Part shown: piece by piece, positions 30,950 to 36,963 of the stretch
Position numbering within the stretch: position 1 is the stretch's first letter
Layout: each line of letters opens with the position of its first letter
From: JBQCHF01 sp051954955
Lineage (GTDB): Bacteria > Actinomycetota > Actinomycetes > Motilibacterales > Motilibacteraceae
Assembly: GCA_051954955.1 (NCBI GenBank)
Contig: JBQCHF010000190.1
Coordinates: forward strand, 1-36,963
DNA length: 36,963 nucleotides
Direction: 5' to 3'
The notes under the pieces: generated by a model
What the model saw: only the letters and a program-made list of their open reading frames with translations
The model's database searches: none
What the model was told of the DNA's origin: nothing
Translations under genes and position numbers: made by a program

Positions 30950-31873
30950 TCAGATCCGGGTGGGGTCGTGGTCGCAGTGCGATGCGTCGGCGAGGGCTTG
31001 CTCCGCGTGGCCCCGGTGCCGGTCGCGCAGGGTGGCGACGACGAAGACCGCGGCCAGGGCGATCACCCCCAGGCCGAGCAGCAGGTCTGGCACGCCGCTG
31101 GTCCACCTCTCGACCCGAGCGAAGACACGGGCGAGGAACGACCCGATCGCGACCTGGAAGCCTGGGCCGCCGGTCATCCGCTGACTGCCGGCGAGGTAGA
31201 CGACGAAACCGCCCATCACCGCGAATCCGACGGCAACCACGACGTTGAAGGTGTTGGTGCGCACGGTCCGCCCACCCAGGTGCAGCTGGACCGGCCGCGC
31301 ACACAGCCATCCGCGCTCGCCCAAGCGGTACCGGTCCCAGGCCAGGGCCATGACGAACAGCGGGAAGGTCATCCCGAACACGTAGGCCAGCCCGAGCAGG
31401 GCACCCCCGACGGCCGACCCGGACAGCACGGACAGGGTCATCACCCCGGCCAGCACCGGGGCGCAGCACGAGGAGGCGACCCCGGAGAACACCCCGAGCG
31501 CGAAGAAGCTCGCACTGTCCCCAGCGCTGGTGTCCGGAGCACGCAGCACCGATGGCAGCGACCACATCCGCCCCGACAGGGCGTACACGCCCAGGGCCAG
31601 CATCAGTGCCCCACCGACGTAGTAGAGCGGCCGGTGGTAGTGCGCGATGGTCGCCGACACCAGGCTCGCCCCGAGCGTGATCGGCACCAGGACCAGCGCC
31701 AGGCCGGCAGCGAACACGAACGTCAGCGGCAGCAGGCGCCAGCGCCTGTTCTTCACCGCCACTGCCAGGTAGCTCGGCGCCAGCAACACGATGCAGCACG
31801 GCGCGAACAGGGCGACACCGCCGGCGAGGAAGGCCGCGAGTAGGCCGCTGCTGGTCAGCAGGGTCGAGCCCAT
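30950..31873 (-). CDS. CcdA/DsbD-family thiol-disulfide transporter
   Basis: This is a 307-aa membrane protein with about six to eight hydrophobic segments. The family's two Cys-bearing motifs are visible: GGVALFAPCCIVLLAPSYLA (Cys 26-27) and GVFSGVASSCCAPVLAGV (Cys 136-137). These vicinal cysteines carry reducing equivalents from cytosol to the outside in CcdA/ScsB-like proteins. The C-terminus is His-rich (RDRHRGHAEQALADASHCDH), which could bind metal. The ATG at 31873 shares one base with the stop of the glutaredoxin-like gene (TGATG). It is followed 10 bp later by the peroxiredoxin. The longer frame upstream of 31873 only shadows the glutaredoxin gene. Confidence 0.9.
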   Translation of the reverse strand: MGSTLLTSSGLLAAFLAGGVALFAPCCIVLLAPSYLAVAVKNRRWRLLPLTFVFAAGLALVLVPITLGASLVSATIAHYHRPLYYVGGALMLALGVYALSGRMWSLPSVLRAPDTSAGDSASFFALGVFSGVASSCCAPVLAGVMTLSVLSGSAVGGALLGLAYVFGMTFPLFVMALAWDRYRLGERGWLCARPVQLHLGGRTVRTNTFNVVVAVGFAVMGGFVVYLAGSQRMTGGPGFQVAIGSFLARVFARVERWTSGVPDLLLGLGVIALAAVFVVATLRDRHRGHAEQALADASHCDHDPTRI

Positions 31874-32166
31874 CACGCCACCGCCGACAGCCGCGTCAGC
31901 AGCGCCTTGCGCAGCTTCCGGCTGGACAGCCGACCGTAGGAGAAGAACCCTCCGTCGAGGAGCACCAGCGGGAACATCGGGGCGCGGTGCTCCCGGACCA
32001 GCGCCTGCCCGACCGCCCCGGTGGCCTCCACTAGTTCCACGCGCACAGGCAGCTCTCGCTCCAGTTCGGCGAGAGCGTCGATCGCGTCCTGGCAGAAGTG
32101 ACAAGCAGGGGCGTGGACGAGCGTGACCATGACGGGGATAGACCGCGGTGCCGTCGGTGCAGACAT
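31873..32166 (-). CDS. Glutaredoxin-like protein
   Basis: This is a 97-aa thioredoxin-fold protein. ATG 32166 is preceded by GAGAGG. MVTLVHAPACHFCQDAIDAL carries the redox site CHFC (Cys 22 and 25). LPVRVELVEATGAVGQALVR, HRAPMFPLVLLDGGFFSYGR and LSSRKLRKALLTRL complete the fold, although the Pro before the last strand (APMFPLVLL) replaces the usual TVP. It has no signal peptide and is probably cytosolic, the electron donor to CcdA. It is the first gene of a three-gene operon (grx-ccdA-peroxiredoxin) and diverges from the response-regulator gene across a 184-bp intergenic region. Confidence 0.87.
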   Translation of the reverse strand: MSAPTAPRSIPVMVTLVHAPACHFCQDAIDALAELERELPVRVELVEATGAVGQALVREHRAPMFPLVLLDGGFFSYGRLSSRKLRKALLTRLSAVA

Positions 32167-32245
32167 GACAGCCTCTCGAGGACCTGCTGGCGCGGAATTC
32201 ACCTCACCGTCGTCACCGGAGATGGCGTTCGAGGCAGGGATCCGG

Positions 32246-32261
32246 TGAAGGTTCGCTGAAG
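32246..32261 (+). promoter_or_regulatory. Direct-repeat operator between redox operon and two-component genes
   Basis: TGAAGGTTCGCTGAAG contains two TGAAG units with 11-bp spacing, about 80 bp upstream of the glutaredoxin start and about 90 bp upstream of the response-regulator start. The same pattern occurs at 36131-36146 and, inverted, at 6275-6290. It is a good candidate site for the adjacent OmpR-type regulator, controlling one or both divergent units. Confidence 0.6.
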
Positions 32262-32350
32262 GTCGGCGAGCCGGCGCGCTCGCCGCGACCGCGCCGGCCG
32301 GCATGCGGCACAGTGGTGCCGGTCTTTACGAGGAGAGCGAGGCGGGCCGG

Positions 32351-33058
32351 ATGACCGCGACAGCGGCCGCGAAGGTGCTGGTGGTCGACGACGAGGAACC
32401 CCTGGCGCGGCTGGTCGCGTCCTACCTGGAGCGCGACGGGTTCTCGGCCACCTGGGTCGGGGACGGGCTGGCAGCCGTGCAGATGGCCCGCTCTTTGGAC
32501 CCCGACGTGGTCGTGCTCGATCTCGGCCTTCCGCGCCTGGACGGCATCGAGGTCTGCCGGCAGCTGCGCACCTTCAGCGACTGCTACGTGCTCATGCTCA
32601 CCGCCCGCAGCGACGAGGTCGACAAGCTGATCGGCCTGTCCGTGGGCGCCGATGACTACCTGACCAAGCCGTTCAGCCCGCGCGAGCTCGTCGCGCGCGT
32701 GCACGTGCTGCTGCGGCGCCCGCGTCGAGGTCGGCCGGCCGATGACGCCGCCGCCCCCCTGCGGTTCGGCCCGCTCGAGGTCGACGTCGACGGCCGCGAG
32801 GTTCGCCTCGGCGGCGAGCAGGTGGCGCTGACCCGTACCGAGTTCGACGTCCTGGCCGCTCTGGCCACCCGTCCCAAGGTCGCGTTCAGCCGGCGACAGC
32901 TCATCGACACCGTGTGGGGCGCGGAGTGGTACGGCGACGAGCACCTGGTCGACGTGCACGTCGGCCACCTGCGGCGCAAGCTCGGCGACGACGCCGACAC
33001 CGGCCGCTTCATCCGCACCGTCCGCGGAGTCGGTTACCGGATGGGCGAGGGCCGATGA
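32351..33058 (+). CDS. OmpR/PhoB-family response regulator
   Basis: This is a 235-aa two-domain regulator. The receiver domain has the acidic pair Asp 13/Asp 14 (VLVVDDEE), the phosphoacceptor Asp 57 (VVVLDLGLP), Thr 84 (MLTAR) and Lys 106 (LTKPF). The winged-helix domain shows LRFGPLEVDVDGREVRLGG, LTRTEFDVLAALATRPKVAF, SRRQLIDTVWG and VDVHVGHLRRKLGDD, ending in IRTVRGVGYRMG. ATG 32351 is chosen because the receiver begins nine residues later; the longer frame from 32303 adds unconserved residues. Its stop overlaps the kinase start as ATGA. All key residues are present. Genomic context suggests control of copper/redox genes. Confidence 0.93.
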   Translation: MTATAAAKVLVVDDEEPLARLVASYLERDGFSATWVGDGLAAVQMARSLDPDVVVLDLGLPRLDGIEVCRQLRTFSDCYVLMLTARSDEVDKLIGLSVGADDYLTKPFSPRELVARVHVLLRRPRRGRPADDAAAPLRFGPLEVDVDGREVRLGGEQVALTRTEFDVLAALATRPKVAFSRRQLIDTVWGAEWYGDEHLVDVHVGHLRRKLGDDADTGRFIRTVRGVGYRMGEGR

Positions 33059-34197
33059 CCGGACCTGGTGCGTGGCGCGGCAGCGGCCTGGGCGCCCGCC
33101 TGTTCACCGCGCAGACCCTCACCGCGCTGGTCGGCGCGGCCACCCTCTGGCTGGTCGCCGCAATCGTCGGGCCGCCCCTGTTCCGACAGCACTTGCACCG
33201 GGCCGCCGGGCACGTCGACGCCGAGACCAGCCGGCACGTCGAGGAGGCCTTCGCCTCCGCGAGCGCCCTGGCCATCGGCGTCGCGCTGCTGGCCTCCCTG
33301 GCCGCTGCGGTCGCCGTGTCCGCCTACGTATCCCGACGCATCGCCGCACCGGTCGCTCGGCTGGCTGCCGCCGCCCACGGCGTCGCCGACGGCCGCTTCG
33401 ACGTGCACGTGCCCGACCCTGCACTCGGCCCGGAGTTCGACACCCTGACCGCCTCCTTCAACGCGATGGCCCAGCGGCTGCAGGCCGTCGAGACCACCCG
33501 CCGCCGACTGCTGGGCGACCTCGCCCACGAGATGCGCACCCCGGTGTCCACCGTCGACGCCTACCTCGAAGGCCTCGAGGACGGCGTGGTCACCGTCGAC
33601 GCCGACACGCTGGCCATGCTGCGCACGCAGACCGCCCGACTGGCCCGACTGTCCGACGACGTCACCGCCGTCTCCCGCGCCGAGGAGCATCAGCTCGACC
33701 TGCACCCGATGCTCACCCGCCCAGCCGACCTAGTCTCCTCAGCCATCGCCGAGGCCGCAGACCGCTACGCCGCGGCTGGCGTCGACCTGTTCAGCCAGCT
33801 CGAAGCGGCCCTGCCGCAGGTCGACGTCGACCCGGAGCGCATGGGTCAGGTGCTGGGCAACCTGCTCGACAACGCGCTGCGCCACACCTCAGCCTGCGGC
33901 CGGGTGACCCTCACCGCCCGGGCCACAGCACAGTACGTCGAGATCGAGGTGCGCGACACCGGCGAAGGCATCCCCGCCGAGCACATAGCCCACCTCTTCG
34001 AGCGCTTCTACCGGGTCGACACCGCCCGCGACCGCGCCCACGGCGGCTCCGGCATCGGCCTGGCCATCGTCAAGGCACTGGTCCAGGCACACGGCGGCAC
34101 CGTCACCGCTGGCAGCTCGGGCCCCGGGCAGGGCGCCCGTTTCACCGTGCGCCTCCCTGCCGCAGCTCGGCATGGGCAGCGCGACGAGCCTCGGTGA
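33055..34197 (+). CDS. Sensor histidine kinase with short His-rich sensor loop
   Basis: This is a 380-aa kinase. Two membrane segments (about 18-40 and 70-90) enclose a loop of only about 30 residues, RQHLHRAAGHVDAETSRHVE, with five His. This loop is a possible metal-sensing site. A HAMP domain (VSRRIAAPVARLAAAAHGVA) follows. The dimerisation H-box is LLGDLAHEMRTPVSTVDAYL with phosphoacceptor His 158. The catalytic domain has the N-box NLLDNALRHT, the G1 box VRDTGEGIP, the F-box LFERFYRVD and the G2 box GGSGIGLAIVKALV. All are intact. It is translationally coupled to the response regulator. It converges on the putative nuclease gene with 35 bp between stops. Confidence 0.93.
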   Translation: MTGPGAWRGSGLGARLFTAQTLTALVGAATLWLVAAIVGPPLFRQHLHRAAGHVDAETSRHVEEAFASASALAIGVALLASLAAAVAVSAYVSRRIAAPVARLAAAAHGVADGRFDVHVPDPALGPEFDTLTASFNAMAQRLQAVETTRRRLLGDLAHEMRTPVSTVDAYLEGLEDGVVTVDADTLAMLRTQTARLARLSDDVTAVSRAEEHQLDLHPMLTRPADLVSSAIAEAADRYAAAGVDLFSQLEAALPQVDVDPERMGQVLGNLLDNALRHTSACGRVTLTARATAQYVEIEVRDTGEGIPAEHIAHLFERFYRVDTARDRAHGGSGIGLAIVKALVQAHGGTVTAGSSGPGQGARFTVRLPAAARHGQRDEPR

Positions 34198-34232
34198 GCG
34201 GTCCTTGGCGCCTGCACCGCCGGAACGACCGC

Positions 34233-35531
34233 TTACGAGAGGTCGCGGGCGAGCTTCTCGATCGGGTGCAGGCCCTGGCCGAACCGCATGATGGCCTCCC
34301 GGTTCGACGCGAGGTCGCCGTACGGCAGGTAGCGCACCTTCAGGTCGGCGACGCGGCTGAAGGCGGGGCGCTGAAGCTGCGCGCGGACCTCGCCCTCCCT
34401 GGCGTCGGGAGCGACCAGGTACATCCCGGTCAGCGAGCCGGCCTGCCCGGACAGCGCCAGATCGAGCATCCGTACGATGCCTGAGTAGATGGACGTCGAG
34501 TGCTCGACCTCGAAGGCGGCCTGCACTTCGCCTGAACCCAGCCACAGCACGTCGATCAGGGCGATGGCATCCGCTCCCGGCGCGGAGGCCACGGTGGGAG
34601 GCAACGCCGAGACGCAGCCGTCGGAGAGTCGGCCGCCGGCATAGGGCCGGCTGCGGTCGTTGCTGGCTACCCACACCTCGAACCCGAGAGCAAGCCCGAG
34701 ATCGCGCAGCCAGCCTTGCACCTCGGTGTGGGTCACGTCCTGCTGCTCGGCTGCCTCCTGGGCGGCACCCCGCTTGGCGTCATCTCGGGCGGCCGCCAGC
34801 TCCGCGTGCCACGCCGCGCGTGCCTGCGCGGTGTCCTCCCCCGGCAGGGGCGGCGCCGGGTAGCGGCCGGAGCCGATGTCGAACAGCAAGCCTCCGACGG
34901 CCCCGAGGTCGTTGGACAGCAGGTTCCGTAGGACGGCGTTGACCCGCAGGATCCCGTCGCGCATCTGCAGGTACTGCTCCCAGCTGCCGAGCTTGATCTT
35001 CGCTCCGGTCAGCGCGTTGTACCCGGCGACGATGGCGGTGTTGAACGGTGGCATCACCGTCGGATGCAGGAAGTAGAGCAGGTTCGCCACGGCCGGACCG
35101 AGCCCCTTGATCCGGCGTTCGGCCAGCGTGCGCACGGCTGCGAGAACCTGGGACTCGGTGGTGCAGCCGCGGCAGGTCTCCAAGGCGCGTCCGAAAGCCA
35201 GCTGGTTGTCGCGGTCCTCGTAGATGTCAGGGATGCGCAGCTTCGGCTTCCACAAGAAGGCGTGGTCCGCACCCCTGAACATCTGCCGCTGCTCGGCGAC
35301 GGAGTGCACCACCGTCTCCAGGGACGACCCCTTGTAGGCCGTGCCGAACGTGCCCGCCTCGATCTCCGCGGACACCTGCTCGATGCCCCGGCGGATGGAC
35401 CTGAAGTTCTTCACCCGCTGGTCCCACAGGAACCAGGTCCGGTAGGTGGCGCCGGAGTCGCTGCGCCACCGCTGAACGAGCTCCTGGACGGGGTCAAGGT
35501 CGAAGGGCAGCGCGGCCAGGGGTTCGGTCAC
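34233..35531 (-). CDS. Putative nuclease: HhH-like N-terminal region plus PD-(D/E)xK-like C-terminal region
   Basis: This is a 432-aa protein. Around residues 135-170, RIKGLGPAVANLLYFLHPTV followed by PPFNTAIVAGYNALTG resembles a helix-hairpin-helix DNA-binding element as in DNA glycosylases. A charged linker (ARDDAKRGAAQEAAEQQDV) leads to THTEVQGWLRDLGLALGFEV, IALIDVLWL and VQAAFEVEHSTSIYSGIVRM. The Asp and ExE pattern and the EVEHSTSIYSG motif suggest a restriction-endonuclease-like fold. YLVAPDAREGEVRAQLQRPA follows. The GTG at 35531 lies six bases after GATACT, so the message may be leaderless. No methyltransferase or other defence gene is adjacent. Function as an orphan nuclease is inferred. 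Confidence 0.6.
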   Translation of the reverse strand: MTEPLAALPFDLDPVQELVQRWRSDSGATYRTWFLWDQRVKNFRSIRRGIEQVSAEIEAGTFGTAYKGSSLETVVHSVAEQRQMFRGADHAFLWKPKLRIPDIYEDRDNQLAFGRALETCRGCTTESQVLAAVRTLAERRIKGLGPAVANLLYFLHPTVMPPFNTAIVAGYNALTGAKIKLGSWEQYLQMRDGILRVNAVLRNLLSNDLGAVGGLLFDIGSGRYPAPPLPGEDTAQARAAWHAELAAARDDAKRGAAQEAAEQQDVTHTEVQGWLRDLGLALGFEVWVASNDRSRPYAGGRLSDGCVSALPPTVASAPGADAIALIDVLWLGSGEVQAAFEVEHSTSIYSGIVRMLDLALSGQAGSLTGMYLVAPDAREGEVRAQLQRPAFSRVADLKVRYLPYGDLASNREAIMRFGQGLHPIEKLARDLS

Positions 35532-35537
35532 CGAAGC

Positions 35538-35543
35538 AGTATC
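35538..35543 (-). promoter_or_regulatory. -10 box for leaderless putative nuclease gene
   Basis: GATACT on the minus strand is followed by six bases and the GTG start at 35531, so transcription should start at the codon. No ribosome-binding site lies before the GTG. Confidence 0.35.
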
Positions 35544-35549
35544 GCTGAT

Positions 35550-35807
35550 CTACCGTACGTGAGGCGCCGACTTCCCGACCGACTGCGGGTCCCCCTCGTC
35601 GCCGCTCTCGTGCGCGCCCTTGCCGTCGTGGCCGTGGCAGCCACTGCCGTGGCCCCCCATCGAGGACATTATGAAGATCATCATGAGTGGGCAGGCGAGC
35701 AGCACCGTGTAAGGCAGCGCGCTTGCCAATGGAACCCCGGCGATGAGCAGCAACCCGAGCAGCGCTAAGCCGCCGACAATCATGTGCTTGAGGTGACCGC
35801 CGTTCAC
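35550..35807 (-). CDS. Small His-rich membrane protein, DUF2933-like
   Basis: This 85-aa protein has two hydrophobic segments (MIVGGLALLGLLLIAGVPLA and LPYTVLLACPLMMIFIMSSM) followed by a Gly/His-rich tail (GGHGSGCHGHDGKGAHE). The ACPLMMIFIMSSMGGHG stretch matches DUF2933-type proteins that accompany metal-resistance genes. The Cys/His tail could bind copper or zinc. The GTG start at 35807 has GGGAGG seven bases upstream. It lies 12 bp downstream of the SHOCT gene on the same strand and is surely co-transcribed. Its 3' end is close to the divergently read promoter of the putative nuclease. Confidence 0.83.
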   Translation of the reverse strand: MNGGHLKHMIVGGLALLGLLLIAGVPLASALPYTVLLACPLMMIFIMSSMGGHGSGCHGHDGKGAHESGDEGDPQSVGKSAPHVR

Positions 35808-35819
35808 GTGTCCTCCCGC

Positions 35820-36047
35820 CTATCGCCGCTGCCCGGCGGCGAGCTGCTCGCGCGCCTCGCGGTAAGCCTGCGGGTCGATCTCGCCCGCAGCCAGCCGCTT
35901 CGCCAGCAGCTCGTCCGCGCCGCCCCGCGCCTTTCCGTCCGGGAAGAGCCGGCTGACGGCCCACACCACCACGCCGATGAACCCGGCCCAGAACGCCGCC
36001 ATCAGCAGCCAGCCCCCCACCCCCATCGAGCTGCAGTAGCCGAACAT
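35820..36047 (-). CDS. Small membrane protein with SHOCT domain
   Basis: This is a 75-aa protein starting MFGYCSSMGVGGWLLMAAFW. ATG 36047 is preceded by GGAGGTGGGAG; the longer frame upstream is unconserved and runs through the promoter. One membrane segment (WLLMAAFWAGFIGVVVWAVS) is followed by a SHOCT domain, DELLAKRLAAGEIDPQAYRE and AREQLAAGQ. It is the first gene of a two-gene unit with the DUF2933-like gene. A direct-repeat operator candidate (36131-36146) lies about 85 bp upstream. It is the third SHOCT protein in this window. Confidence 0.88.
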   Translation of the reverse strand: MFGYCSSMGVGGWLLMAAFWAGFIGVVVWAVSRLFPDGKARGGADELLAKRLAAGEIDPQAYREAREQLAAGQRR

Positions 36048-36130
36048 CTCCCACCTCCGCATCCAAACGGCGGCATCGCCGTCACCAACGACCCTCCCTC
36101 TGGCCGATGGAGAGCGCCCGGCGGGAACGA

Positions 36131-36146
36131 TGAAGTTTCGTTGAAG
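36131..36146 (+). promoter_or_regulatory. Direct-repeat operator upstream of SHOCT/DUF2933 unit
   Basis: TGAAGTTTCGTTGAAG has two TGAAG units with 11-bp spacing, matching 32246-32261 at most positions. Relative to the downstream minus-strand genes it has the same orientation and distance (about 80 bp) as the site before the glutaredoxin operon, which supports a shared regulator. Confidence 0.58.
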
Positions 36147-36251
36147 ACGTCCGGCTATGCGCGGGCAACCAGAACGCGGGAGTGCCTTGACCTCGTCCGA
36201 GGGCGTCTCGGTGCTTGCCATCAGACCCGGGCATGTCACGACGCCCATACC

Positions 36252-36665
36252 TCAGGAGTCGGTTCCCAGGTGGGCGCTCCCGGTGCCCGCTCCTTGTTCG
36301 GCGTTCCTGGACAGCGCGACGAGCGCCCACAGGCAATGCTCGCGCAGGGGCTCGGGGAAGCCATCAGTGAGCCGGTAGTAGACGGTCCGCCCTTCCTTGC
36401 GGGTGCTCACGAAGCCCGCAGTGCGCAGCAGCCTCAAGGCGTAGCCCACCGCGTCCTCGGTGAGCTGGAGGGCCAGGGCGATGTCGCCGACGCACAGCTC
36501 ATCGACGGCGTCGAGGGCGTAGAGCACGTGCGCACGGGTGGAGTCTGCGAGCAGGCTCAGCACGCCAGTCAGCTCCGCGGCTTCGTCCCGTGAGGGCACT
36601 CGCGCTCGCGCACGCGCTACCCCTGCTGGGTCCTGAGGGTGGAAGTGATCTGCCGATGCCGCCAC
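36252..36665 (-). CDS. ArsR-family transcriptional regulator
   Basis: This 137-aa winged-helix repressor shows EAAELTGVLSLLADSTRAHV, LYALDAVDELCVGDIALAL, QLTEDAVGYALRLLRTAGFV and the wing STRKEGRTVYYRLTDGF. The alpha-3 motif is ELCVGD, with one Cys in place of the CxC of CadC-like sensors. The C-terminal helix (FPEPLREHCLWALVALSR) has His and Cys that might be ligands, and the N-terminus is HFHPQD. Metal sensing is plausible but unproven. GTG 36665 is used; no ribosome-binding site is clear, and a later GTG is possible. A perfect 11-bp-arm palindrome lies just upstream, between it and nuoA. Confidence 0.85.
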   Translation of the reverse strand: MAASADHFHPQDPAGVARARARVPSRDEAAELTGVLSLLADSTRAHVLYALDAVDELCVGDIALALQLTEDAVGYALRLLRTAGFVSTRKEGRTVYYRLTDGFPEPLREHCLWALVALSRNAEQGAGTGSAHLGTDS

Positions 36666-36673
36666 AGTGTGGG

Positions 36674-36699
36674 GTTACCCGTGCAACCGCACGGGTAAC
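36674..36699. promoter_or_regulatory. Perfect palindrome between arsR-type gene and nuoA
   Basis: GTTACCCGTGC-AACC-GCACGGGTAAC is an exact dyad with 11-bp arms, placed nine bases from the ArsR start and 31 bases before the nuoA start. It is most likely the ArsR operator controlling both divergent genes. Confidence 0.72.
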
Positions 36700-36730
36700 A
36701 GGGCGAGTACCGGAGACCATTGGAGGCGGG

Positions 36731-36963
36731 ATGTTCATGGGGGCAGCGGTCATGCTCGCCGCCGCGGTCGCTGTTGTCGCGGCGGCCTACCTGGTCGCCC
36801 GCCGCACGGCGGTGAGCCCCACACCGCTGATGAGCCTGCCGTTCCTGTCCGGGTGGCGTCCGGAGGAGCACGCGCTCTCGCGCTTCCACGCGCGCTACTA
36901 CCCGCTCACGTTGCTGTTCCTGGCTTTCGACGTGGAGATGCTCTACATGTACCCGTGGGCCAC
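36731..36963 (+). CDS. nuoA: NADH-quinone oxidoreductase subunit A-like protein, partial
   Basis: The gene runs off the right edge of the window. The visible 77 residues begin MFMGAAVMLAAAVAVVAAAY, a membrane segment, then FLSGWRPEEHALSRFHARYY, PLTLLFLAFDVEMLYMYPWA. The RFHxRYYPLTLLFLAFDVEMxxxYPWA block is the NuoA signature containing the conserved Asp and Glu of the second membrane helix. The loop before it lacks the usual Cys-containing ECG motif and reads LSGWRPEEHA, so this is a divergent NuoA. ATG 36731 has GGAGG five bases upstream. It is divergent from an ArsR-type gene with a shared palindrome. No gene in this window encodes other complex I subunits; they would follow beyond the edge. 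Confidence 0.85.
   Translation, partial: MFMGAAVMLAAAVAVVAAAYLVARRTAVSPTPLMSLPFLSGWRPEEHALSRFHARYYPLTLLFLAFDVEMLYMYPWA

Noticed and set aside
34197..34233. AGCGGTC/GACCGCT dyad between convergent kinase and nuclease genes as a terminator
   Set aside because: Seven-bp arms with a loop of more than 20 bases are weak, and no T-tract is present.
1..36963. CRISPR array, tRNA, rRNA or integrase-attachment site
   Set aside because: No spaced repeat array, tRNA-like cloverleaf, rRNA segment or site-specific recombinase gene was seen by eye.

Overview
The window is very GC-rich DNA with many GTG starts, GTGA/ATGA stop-start overlaps, TANNNT-type -10 boxes placed for leaderless messages, and protein families typical of actinobacteria (DUF305, SHOCT proteins, CadC-like ArsR, divergent NuoA). 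It looks like an accessory region of an actinobacterial chromosome or large plasmid. No rRNA, tRNA, CRISPR array or replication origin was seen. Four insertion sequences (IS3, IS1380, ISL3 and IS5 families) and at least six broken genes show a region that has been rearranged repeatedly.

Layout. 1-2.8 kb: an IS3 element sits on the 3' end of a two-gene ABC exporter and supplies the permease's stop codon. 3.1-3.6 kb: a decayed metallo-beta-lactamase-fold gene. 3.8-7.9 kb: a metal block with a DUF305 lipoprotein, a Met-rich multicopper oxidase, a CadC-like ArsR regulator and a CDF-like membrane protein. 8.4-12.0 kb: a two-gene locus, now frameshifted, coding for a triple zinc-ribbon transposase-like protein and a DnaQ-like exonuclease. 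An IS1380 element sits just upstream of it. 13.8-19.6 kb: a DUF429 protein, a hipBA-type toxin-antitoxin pair with a clear operator, a PDZ lipoprotein and two unknown genes. 19.65-21.1 kb: an ISL3 element with a perfect 8-bp target duplication. 21.2-25.5 kb: an LRV/HEAT-like repeat protein, an unknown protein, a PPP-type phosphoesterase, a secreted protein and a lipoprotein. 25.6-28.1 kb: a Fic protein lacking its N-terminus, head to head with a decayed gene, then an IS5-type transposase. 28.3-37 kb: a second copper/redox block with a SHOCT protein plus cupredoxin, a CDF-like pseudogene, another SHOCT protein, a glutaredoxin-CcdA-peroxiredoxin operon, a two-component system, a putative nuclease, a DUF2933-like/SHOCT pair, and an ArsR regulator divergent from the start of a nuoA-like gene that leaves the window.

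The two metal/redox blocks look like parts of one system. A 16-bp direct-repeat motif, TGAAG-N6-TGAAG with an 11-bp period, occurs between the glutaredoxin operon and the response-regulator gene (32246), upstream of the SHOCT/DUF2933 genes (36131), and upstream of the multicopper oxidase (6275, about 26 kb away). This is the pattern expected of a binding site for an OmpR/PhoB-type regulator. The simplest model is one two-component system controlling periplasmic copper oxidation, thiol-redox repair and small SHOCT membrane proteins, with the insertion sequences having since separated the blocks. The most unusual gene content is the zinc-ribbon/DDE-like plus exonuclease pair at 8.4-12 kb.
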